Source of the DNA: a virus
IMG/VR virus record: IMGVR_UViG_3300020020_000141
Location: 1 to 27,006 of that record
Length of the DNA: 27,006 bases
Reading direction: 5' to 3' (one strand)
The notes under the pieces were generated by a model. The model searched no databases and was not told where the DNA came from. It saw only the letters and a program-made list of their open reading frames with translations. Made by a program: the position numbers and the translations under genes. This document shows, piece by piece, positions 16,822 through 22,961 of the stretch. Each line of letters begins with the position of its first letter. Positions within the stretch are counted from its first letter, which is position 1.

Positions 16822-18636
16822 ATGGCAGGTATAAAACACGCATTGTATAGTGAAATAACTTCATCTGTTTCAGCACTTCATTCTGCTATCCTTACTCTAA
16901 AGAATAGTAATAGTCTTGTACCAGGAGCTTATTATAAAATAACTGACTTTCAAACAATCCATATAATTCCTAATACAACGTTAGAGCCAAGTACAGCTGC
17001 ACTTGCTGTAAATGGAGTTACTGTTGGTAATCCTTTTGGATGGGATCCTAATAAACCTATTAAAAATGAAGGGGTTGAAGAATTAATTATATTAGCAATT
17101 ACTCCTTCTGCTTTTTCTCCTGTAGCTTATTCCCCTTCATTTCCTACAGATATAATTCATTATAATTTTAATGATATATTATGTGAAGATAATTTAACTC
17201 CAAGAAGAGGTAAGATAGTATATAGAAGAGATACTATTTTAAATATAGAAGCTTACTATGATTGGAGAAAGGTTATATTCAGACGATGGAAACTAAATGC
17301 TCCTGTATGGGCAATAAATACAGATTATGGAAGAGGTGCAATAGTTAAAGGTTCAGATGGTAGTACATATATTTCTAAAAGAGCAGCTAATAGAAATAAT
17401 GATCCAATTAGTGCACCGTGGCTTGGTAATACAGGTTGGAATGGCGGAGCAAATATAAATAGTATTTGGTGGGAAAAAATAGTTGTAGCTAGTAAAAATA
17501 ACTATCTTGGTACTTTACCTACACAAGTTACAATAGCTAGTGGAACTTGTCCTACTATTGCTAATGATTTTGTAGACTATTATACTTTTAATACTTCAAC
17601 TATAGGAGACAAAGGATTGATAAAAAATATTAAAATAGGTACTCATTCTACTTATAATAATATTATTTTTATTAATTCTTTAGTAAATTGGAATCAAGTA
17701 CCTGATAATAATGAATCTGTTTTTAATAATCATTTTGATGATGGTTGTTCTGATTTTACTATTTTAGGATGGGGGAATAATAATAATACATTTGGTCTTG
17801 GATGTACCAATAATATACTTCAAGGGTCAGTTAATAATAATGACTTTGATGCTGCTTTTAATGCTAATCTTTCTATTTATTCTGATTATCAATCATTAGG
17901 AGCTATGGCTCAAAATAAAGTTGCAGCTGGTTTTAGTAATAATGTTTTTAATAGTCAATTTCAGTATAATACTGTAATGGCAGGTTCATACTTATCTAAT
18001 AATTTCTTTGGATTTGATTTTGCTAGAAATTCTATTCAAGGACATTTTTATACTAATTCTATTAATAAGGCTTGTAGTGATAATACTTTTCAATTTATGA
18101 ATAGTAATAATCTAGGAGATAACTTTCAACACAATGTAATATATGGTGGTGGTAATGCTGATAATAGTTTTAGAAATACAACTGTTGGAAATGATTTTAA
18201 ATTTAATTTAACTAGAAGTTTTATTAATTGTGTCGTTGGAAATACGTTTCAATATAATCTTATTGAAAGTGGACTCTTTAAAGGTATAACTATACTAGAT
18301 GGTTTTCAATATAATAAGTTTTATGGAACAGTAACAGCAGGTACTAGTTTTGCTATAAATACTAATAAGAATACATTTATGGGTGTCTTTGGTGGAGGTA
18401 CTGTTTCAGTTCCATTATTATTAACTGAATGTGTATTTAATCAACCAGTTGTAGGATTACAATTTACAAGTACTGGTGTTCTTCTTGCTAGAGTTGTTTG
18501 TAATTGTGCTATTACAAATAAGACTATTTTATCTATACAAACAAATAATACAATTACTGCTTCACCTGATGGAAACCTTTGGGCATCAAATACACAAAAT
18601 ACTACAGGTACTATAACAAACACTTTAATAACTTAA
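16822..18636 (+). CDS. Array fibre 3: Asn-rich beta-helix adhesin
   Basis: 604 residues. The N-terminal module is closest to array fibre 2 (SLVPGAYYKITDFQTIHI, one difference across this stretch), with CEDN at 121-124, KIVYRRDT and FRRWK at 153-157, then the W/Y-rich insert (YGRGAIV ... TYISKRA ... W). Residues ~290-545 hold a clear repeat of roughly 10-12 residues of form N-x-F-x-x-N (NNVFNSQFQYN, NNFFGFDFARN, GNTFQYN), the asparagine/phenylalanine ladder expected of a right-handed beta-helix. The last rungs (FQYNKFYGTVTAGTSFAIN, then FGGG) parallel those of array fibre 1, while the N-terminus resembles fibre 2, giving a mosaic look. The C-terminal cap is SPDGNLW (581-587), with a slightly altered tail ending NTLIT. 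Likely adhesin. Confidence 0.7.
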   Translation: MAGIKHALYSEITSSVSALHSAILTLKNSNSLVPGAYYKITDFQTIHIIPNTTLEPSTAALAVNGVTVGNPFGWDPNKPIKNEGVEELIILAITPSAFSPVAYSPSFPTDIIHYNFNDILCEDNLTPRRGKIVYRRDTILNIEAYYDWRKVIFRRWKLNAPVWAINTDYGRGAIVKGSDGSTYISKRAANRNNDPISAPWLGNTGWNGGANINSIWWEKIVVASKNNYLGTLPTQVTIASGTCPTIANDFVDYYTFNTSTIGDKGLIKNIKIGTHSTYNNIIFINSLVNWNQVPDNNESVFNNHFDDGCSDFTILGWGNNNNTFGLGCTNNILQGSVNNNDFDAAFNANLSIYSDYQSLGAMAQNKVAAGFSNNVFNSQFQYNTVMAGSYLSNNFFGFDFARNSIQGHFYTNSINKACSDNTFQFMNSNNLGDNFQHNVIYGGGNADNSFRNTTVGNDFKFNLTRSFINCVVGNTFQYNLIESGLFKGITILDGFQYNKFYGTVTAGTSFAINTNKNTFMGVFGGGTVSVPLLLTECVFNQPVVGLQFTSTGVLLARVVCNCAITNKTILSIQTNNTITASPDGNLWASNTQNTTGTITNTLIT

Positions 18637-18640
18637 TATT

Positions 18641-20152
18641 ATGACAAATACAGAGCAAACTCCCTATATTATATCGAATTATTCTGCTATTAAATCTTTA
18701 AAAGATACAGGGAGTCTTGTAGCAGGAGGTATATATCAAATATCTGATTATCAAACTAAGCATAGAATTGCTGGAACTACTGAAATACATGAAGGTCCAA
18801 TGGAGACTTTAACTCTTAAAGCCCTTACATATACTACATTTGATACTTTTGTTATTTCATCACTTTATCCTAATGATATTATTAAGTATGATATAACAAA
18901 TGTTTTATGTGAAGATGGAACTACACCTAGACCTGGATGGATTACTTATAGGAAAGATACGATTCTTGGTAATGAGGTTGAAGGGTTCGATTTTAGAAAC
19001 GTTGTATTCAGACGTTATAGATTAGTTGTTCCTCTTTGGGATTCACAAGTTGCTACTACAGGTTATACTGTTGGGTCTGTTGCACATAGTGGAGGAAACT
19101 ATTATATTTCTACTAAGAAAGGTTTAAATACTGGTGCTCTTGGTAGTGCTGGATGGTCTTTTATGCAAGTCTTTCAAACTGATAATATATATTCTCATGA
19201 TGGACTTTGGAAGTTTTTAGCAACACCTGCACCAACTACTAACTTTTCAGTAAATACTGCTGATTATAAAGATTACTTAATATTTAATACTACTTATAAA
19301 GATGTAGCAAGTGGTAGTAAATATGATTTATTTAAAGGTACAAACAATAGAATACTTGGTGGTAGTACTGCTTCAGATATAGTTTTCATCCCATCAGGTG
19401 ATGGTGTTAATGTTAAAAACAACACTATTGGATATGGTTGTAGTAAATGGACTTTTTGGAAATCTGATAACTGTCAAGGTAATATTATTGGAAATGGTAG
19501 TAATGGTGTATTTATGTATGGCTCTGTTACTAATAATCAACTTGGTGCAAATTTTAGTAATCACTTTTGTGCTGAAACCTTTATGAATAATATTACAGAA
19601 ACTTCCGTTACTGGATGTTTCTTTGGGTTCTTAACGGGATTAAATAAACTAGCTTCCAATCTGACAAATTGTATATTTGGACTAAAGGTTGAATCTAATG
19701 ATATTTGTTGTGTTGAAAGTCTTGTTACTGGTGGATTATTTGCAGGTAATAAATTCTTAGGTGGTTATCTTCCTCTCAATTCATATCCATACGCTAAATC
19801 ATATATGAATGGTATGTATTTTGGTGATTTTTGTAGTGGTAATACATTTGTTGCTCAAGATACAAAAGAAGTATATTTAGGTAGTTATACTATTAATAGT
19901 ATATTTAACTCGAAACTTGATAATTTCGGAAGTTCAACTACACCAGTAGTTGTAAGTAGTTGTGTAATAAATTCTCCATTAACTAACGTCAATTCCGGTA
20001 CATTAACTAATGTAGTTATTAATACACCTATTACTGGTAAAACATTACCTGCATTAACTAATAAAGTTGTTTCGCTAACTTCTCCTGATGGTAGAGTTTG
20101 GCAGTCAAGTATTGATAATGCAGGTGTAATAACTAATACTGTAATCGTATAA
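18641..20152 (+). CDS. Array fibre 4: beta-helix adhesin
   Basis: 503 residues, four bases after array fibre 3. The shared module is the most diverged of the four: SLVAGGIYQISDYQTKHRI, CEDG at 90-93, WITYRKDT, FRRYR at 123-127, and an insert with GYTVGSVAHSGGNYYISTKK ... W. The middle (about 220-440) is Asn/Phe/Gly-rich with beta-helix-like units (NNTIGYGCSKW, GNIIGNGSNG, GNTFVAQ). The C-terminal rungs (NSPLTNVNSGTLTN, then LPALTNKVVSL) lead into the cap SPDGRVW at 481-487, ending NTVIV. The role is probably the same as its paralogues: a trimeric receptor-binding fibre. Lower similarity suggests it is the oldest duplicate or an import from another phage; neither can be decided here. Confidence 0.68.
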   Translation: MTNTEQTPYIISNYSAIKSLKDTGSLVAGGIYQISDYQTKHRIAGTTEIHEGPMETLTLKALTYTTFDTFVISSLYPNDIIKYDITNVLCEDGTTPRPGWITYRKDTILGNEVEGFDFRNVVFRRYRLVVPLWDSQVATTGYTVGSVAHSGGNYYISTKKGLNTGALGSAGWSFMQVFQTDNIYSHDGLWKFLATPAPTTNFSVNTADYKDYLIFNTTYKDVASGSKYDLFKGTNNRILGGSTASDIVFIPSGDGVNVKNNTIGYGCSKWTFWKSDNCQGNIIGNGSNGVFMYGSVTNNQLGANFSNHFCAETFMNNITETSVTGCFFGFLTGLNKLASNLTNCIFGLKVESNDICCVESLVTGGLFAGNKFLGGYLPLNSYPYAKSYMNGMYFGDFCSGNTFVAQDTKEVYLGSYTINSIFNSKLDNFGSSTTPVVVSSCVINSPLTNVNSGTLTNVVINTPITGKTLPALTNKVVSLTSPDGRVWQSSIDNAGVITNTVIV

Positions 20153-20162
20153 AAATAAAATC

Positions 20163-20843
20163 ATGGCTGTAGTAAATCACACTTTTCCTTATAGAGGACT
20201 TAGCATAGATGTTTCATCAGGTGATGCAAAGAATCATGCTTATATTAAATTTGCAGAAGAAGGTGTTCAAAGAGAATATCTTATTGAAGGTGTAAAGACT
20301 TCTAAGACTAGACAAGAAGTTATTATCTTCTATCTCAAACATTTTAAAGATGATGCAGGTAATATTCTTAATCAAGATATTGAACAACAACTTATATTAA
20401 CTTCACAGATTAGCACTGAAGATTTATATAATTCACCTGCTAATAAAGTTGGAGAGAAACGAGATCAACTAAGTGTTAATGGTTTATTAATGCTTCTTAA
20501 AGGAGTGCAATGTTTTTCAAATGAAGATGATACTTTCTATCCGCCTATTACAGCAGATACAGTAAGTACTAATTGTACATTTACACTAGTTCCTCTTGCT
20601 CCTCCAGAAGGTAGTAGTATGCCTCCTGCTTCTAGTTATGAATCAAATGATGATGGTACTATAACAGTATCTCCAGTTGACATACTTGGTGTGCCAACCT
20701 TTACAATTGTTGAAACAGCAGCAACTAATGCAGAAGGTATATTTACTGATCTCCCTGCCGGTAAGTATACTATTTTGGTAGAGTCTGATGGTGCTGAAAT
20801 GCCTTTTAAAATGATAGTTGAAGTAGGGAGCGAGTATCTTTAA
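20163..20843 (+). CDS. Fibre-module closing protein with Ig/Cna-B-like C-terminus
   Basis: 226 residues, last gene before the terminator at 20857. Residues 1-125 are mixed alpha/beta and unrecognised (KFAEEGVQREYLIEGVKTSK, a helical LTSQISTEDLYN part, then LSVNGLLMLLKGVQCF). A Pro/Ser linker (about 143-165) leads to a C-terminal beta-domain whose GIFTDLPAGKYTILVE segment (about 191-206) is the typical G-x-F/Y-x-x-L-x-x-G-x-Y-T-x-x-V strand-turn of Cna-B / carboxypeptidase-regulatory-like or SprB-like Ig folds. Such domains are common surface-adhesion modules in Bacteroidota phages. It is probably a fibre-associated chaperone, tip or decoration protein. Composition and placement support co-expression with the four adhesins. 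Confidence 0.55.
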   Translation: MAVVNHTFPYRGLSIDVSSGDAKNHAYIKFAEEGVQREYLIEGVKTSKTRQEVIIFYLKHFKDDAGNILNQDIEQQLILTSQISTEDLYNSPANKVGEKRDQLSVNGLLMLLKGVQCFSNEDDTFYPPITADTVSTNCTFTLVPLAPPEGSSMPPASSYESNDDGTITVSPVDILGVPTFTIVETAATNAEGIFTDLPAGKYTILVESDGAEMPFKMIVEVGSEYL

Positions 20844-20856
20844 TTCTCCGATGAAT

Positions 20857-20889
20857 AGAGTAGTTATGCCTAGCATAGCTACTCTTTTT
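20857..20889 (+). terminator. Intrinsic terminator after fibre module
   Basis: A 12-bp stem (20857-20868 with 20874-20885, arms AGAGTAGTTATG and CATAGCTACTCT, one G-U pair) with a 5-base loop, running into TTTTT (20885-20889), 13 bases after the preceding stop codon. Confidence 0.85.
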
Positions 20890-20977
20890 ATTAAAAATTA
20901 AGTCGTACTTATTTGTATATTATCCGTATAATTTTATATTGAATATAATGAAACAAACTCTATAAGTAACTACATAT
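20890..20977 (+). promoter_or_regulatory. AT-rich leader, possible promoter for connector/lysis genes
   Basis: 88 bases between a good terminator and the next ATG, with no gene. It contains TTTG at 20912-20915, and 19 bases later TATATTGA at 20935, a weak fit to the Bacteroidota -33 TTTG / -7 TAnnTTTG pattern (the last two positions differ). A TATAAT also occurs at 20927-20932. The position after a terminator makes a promoter likely; which bases form it is uncertain. Confidence 0.35.
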
Positions 20978-21181
20978 ATGAGGAAGCAACTAACTAAACC
21001 AATTGAGAATCCTAATCAAGCACTCTTTAACTATATAATTACAAATAGTAAAGATGAAGAAGATGAAGATTATGATAATGTATTTAATTATGATGTTCCT
21101 TATAATGCAGAAAGAATGACATACAGTTGTAGTATGTTTGATAATAGATGTTATAATTATGTATTTGGTTTACCTTATTAG
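20978..21181 (+). CDS. Small acidic protein, unrecognised
   Basis: 67 residues: a basic start (MRKQLTKP), a short hydrophobic segment (ALFNYIITN), an Asp/Glu run (DEEDEDYDN), and a Tyr/Asn-rich end with two Cys (SCSMFDNRC). No family recognised and no membrane segment long enough to call. It is the first gene after the terminator and AT-rich leader, ends in TAG and is spaced 2 bases from the next ATG, which supports it as a translated gene rather than chance. The role is unknown. Confidence 0.5.
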   Translation: MRKQLTKPIENPNQALFNYIITNSKDEEDEDYDNVFNYDVPYNAERMTYSCSMFDNRCYNYVFGLPY

Positions 21182-21183
21182 TT

Positions 21184-21579
21184 ATGATAGATATGCATCC
21201 AGTCGCATTTATAATAAGAGAAATGCTAAGAAGTAAAGTACTAACATTAATCTTAACAGTATCGGGAGGATTACTCATAGAAGAATCTCTTCCTTTTCTA
21301 GCTCACATGCTAAAGATTAAACCCAAACCCACTGTAAGTATGACAACCATTACTAGAGCTAGAAAAGAGAAAGATGCTCTTATACCTGTGGTTGATAGTC
21401 TTACTAAGCGTATTGAAAAGCATCCAACTAAAGAAACTGTTTATAGAACTATCAATGAGAAAGTTTATAATGTTACTCACAATGCTACTAATGCTCAACT
21501 TGACAGCATACTCACAAATTATAAGTATGAACCGTTCACAAAAAAAGGAGATAGCGAAAGGTTTGATAGGTTTCGATGA
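21184..21579 (+). CDS. Single-pass membrane protein, candidate inner-membrane spanin
   Basis: 131 residues. A single hydrophobic segment (about residues 18-42, KVLTLILTVSGGLLI onward) follows a short N-terminus with two Arg, giving the N-in/C-out topology of inner-membrane spanins (Rz-type), which link the inner to the outer membrane in the last step of lysis. The ~90-residue exported part is charged and helical (RARKEKDALIPVVDSLTKRI, then QLDSILTNY), as expected. Its 3' end overlaps a second ORF in another frame that also encodes an export-competent protein, an arrangement known from Rz/Rz1 genes. No holin or endolysin is adjacent, so the lysis role is inferred from topology and overlap. A holin-like or tail-membrane protein is the alternative. 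Confidence 0.5.
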   Translation: MIDMHPVAFIIREMLRSKVLTLILTVSGGLLIEESLPFLAHMLKIKPKPTVSMTTITRARKEKDALIPVVDSLTKRIEKHPTKETVYRTINEKVYNVTHNATNAQLDSILTNYKYEPFTKKGDSERFDRFR

Positions 21580-21808
21580 ATGTAAGATAGCCTTATATGA
21601 TTCTTATAGAGAAAGAGATGCACTTAAATACGCCTTTGCAGTTGAACATGAAACTGTACAACTCTATGATGAAATCTATAAAGGACAACTGATTGAAAAT
21701 GGAACTCTTGTTAATGAAAATAAAAAGCTTAAAACTGCTAGAATTCGTTGGAGAGTTTTTGCTATTACTAGTACTATACTTGGTTTTTATATAGGAACAC
21801 AACTATGA
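21455..21808 (+). CDS. Secreted/anchored small protein overlapping previous gene, candidate spanin partner
   Basis: 117 residues from the ATG at 21455, which starts inside the previous gene in another frame and runs 126 bases within it. I chose this start because it gives a good signal peptide: MRKF, a hydrophobic run (IMLLTMLLMLNL), then TAYSQ, a typical Bacteroidota cleavage site. An in-frame ATG at 21374 would add 27 residues and a second hydrophobic stretch; one at 21527 would remove the signal. There is no lipobox Cys, so it is not a classical Rz1 lipoprotein. The mature part is charged and helical, and residues ~97-117 (WRVFAITSTILGFYIG) form a C-terminal membrane segment, recalling one-protein spanins that bridge both membranes. 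The stop overlaps the next start (ATGA). Confidence 0.5.
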   Translation: MRKFIMLLTMLLMLNLTAYSQIISMNRSQKKEIAKGLIGFDECKIALYDSYRERDALKYAFAVEHETVQLYDEIYKGQLIENGTLVNENKKLKTARIRWRVFAITSTILGFYIGTQL

Positions 21809-22431
21809 ATCAAATAGATGCAATAACTTATAAGGTAGCTGAAATCCTTGATCGAAGAAATGATTTAGGTTACATAAGGGAATTACGAGATACCTTATGG
21901 GATATACGGGCTACTTATCTACGTAATGACTTTAATAAGAATATGCTTTATAGACCTGAAAGTATTCAGGATTTAGGTTGCATTAAACTTGTTGAAGTAC
22001 CTAAAGGTGAATGTGCTATGCCAAAGGATTGTCAAATGAAGAGAACGGAATGTCCTATTCCTACTCCTATTGACACTAAGTATCTCAATCAATTTATGTA
22101 TATAGGAGCTGCTGATGGTTCACCTGACTATCAACCTACTACTGAATTTGAAAATGAGAACGCTGCATACGAGCCGTTCCCTGCACTATACCCTACCTAC
22201 TTCCGAAAGAACGGCTTCATATACGTTGTTAACGGTAAGAATACCATTAATATTCGGACTATGTTTATTAATCCTAGAGAAGCTGCGGAATTTTGTAATA
22301 ATGATAATGCAAATTGCTCAATACTAGAAAATGCCTATACTCCTAAAGACATGATAAAGGATATAGTAACAGAAATGCTCAAACTTCATGGAATAGAAAA
22401 ACTTGCTGAAAACGACGAAATCAAACTGTAA
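21805..22431 (+). CDS. Probable tail connector/structural protein, unrecognised family
   Basis: 208 residues, start overlapping the previous stop by 4 bases (ATGA), end overlapping the next start by one base (TAATG). Helical N-terminus (ITYKVAEILDRRNDLGYIRELRDTLW), then a Cys-containing linker (C59, C70, C76, C83 in CAMPKDC and TEC) that could bind metal, a beta-rich central part rich in Tyr and Phe, and a helical end (MIKDIVTEMLKLHGIEKL). The compact set of three small coupled genes ahead of a stabilisation/hub-like protein resembles the ring/adaptor genes of crAss-like tails; which one this is cannot be told. A local patch (22160-22235) uses C-ending codons unlike the rest of the gene and can pair at 22172-22216. 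Confidence 0.5.
   Translation: MNQIDAITYKVAEILDRRNDLGYIRELRDTLWDIRATYLRNDFNKNMLYRPESIQDLGCIKLVEVPKGECAMPKDCQMKRTECPIPTPIDTKYLNQFMYIGAADGSPDYQPTTEFENENAAYEPFPALYPTYFRKNGFIYVVNGKNTINIRTMFINPREAAEFCNNDNANCSILENAYTPKDMIKDIVTEMLKLHGIEKLAENDEIKL
22172..22216 (+). other. Intragenic inverted repeat within C-rich codon patch
   Basis: Perfect 8-bp inverted repeat AGCCGTTC (22172-22179) with GAACGGCT (22209-22216), 29-base spacer, inside a patch that is visibly richer in C than the flanking DNA. No U-tract; effect unknown. Confidence 0.4.
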
Positions 22432-22961
22432 TGGCAACTAAGGCATCTAAATTCTTACATACTAAAAGGATAACTACTAAGATGATGTATAAAACATACA
22501 TCAAAGCTTATCCTAATAGTCTTATAGCTAAAGAAAAAAACTATAATCTATTTAAAACAATCGTTACTGAGACTCATAAAGAAGCAGTAGATGAATGTCT
22601 TAAAGGAGGACAATATCATTTCGGTACTGATATAGGAATACTTGAAGTAGTAAAATATGAAAAGGCAGTTTTTATAGATGCAGAAGATAAAGTTCGTGGA
22701 TTAGCTATTGACTTTGGTACTACAAGAAAGAATAAATCTGCCGGTATAAATGAAACTGCGTATCATACTAACACTCTTGTTTGTAGATGGAATTGGTCTA
22801 AAGCACATGGAGGTGGTATTAAGAATAAGACGGGTTGGCAACTAGCTGTTACTGATGGACCTATAGGTATATCTCGTAAACTTGCTCATTATGTAAAAAG
22901 GAATGAGAAAGCTAGTATCAATTATAGAGATTGTGAATTTAAATTTTTAAAGGAACTGTAA
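22431..22961 (+). CDS. Small basic structural protein in connector cluster, unrecognised
   Basis: 176 residues, coupled at both ends by TAATG overlaps. Basic overall: MATKASKFLHTKRITTKMMYKTY at the N-terminus (helical, Lys-rich), a central beta part (GTDIGILEVVKYEKAVFID), then an aromatic segment NTLVCRWNWSKAHGGG near residues 118-130. No known motif and no membrane segment. The A-x-H-x-N ... W-x-W-x-K pattern recalls small proteins seen next to connector genes in other Bacteroidota phages, but I cannot name the family. Position suggests a tail-assembly or ring component; DNA-binding is a weaker alternative based on charge. Confidence 0.45.
   Translation: MATKASKFLHTKRITTKMMYKTYIKAYPNSLIAKEKNYNLFKTIVTETHKEAVDECLKGGQYHFGTDIGILEVVKYEKAVFIDAEDKVRGLAIDFGTTRKNKSAGINETAYHTNTLVCRWNWSKAHGGGIKNKTGWQLAVTDGPIGISRKLAHYVKRNEKASINYRDCEFKFLKEL

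Noticed and set aside
13383-20152. Fibre array as tandem DNA repeats or a CRISPR-like array.
   Set aside because: Similarity is at the protein level with many synonymous differences; there are no short identical repeats with regular spacers.
13383-20152. Enzymatic tailspike (lyase or endosialidase) activity of the beta-helix fibres.
   Set aside because: The beta-helix-like pattern is visible, but no catalytic residue cluster can be recognised without structure, so no enzyme call is made.
21374-21454. Longer start for the second lysis-like gene, giving an extra hydrophobic N-terminus.
   Set aside because: The Met at 21455 yields a clean signal peptide with a good cleavage site. The longer form would have two hydrophobic runs separated by charges, less like any exported protein.
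22431-22961. DNA-binding (IHF-like) role for the basic 176-aa protein.
   Set aside because: Basic charge alone is the only support; no IHF/HU motif is visible and the gene is embedded in structural genes.
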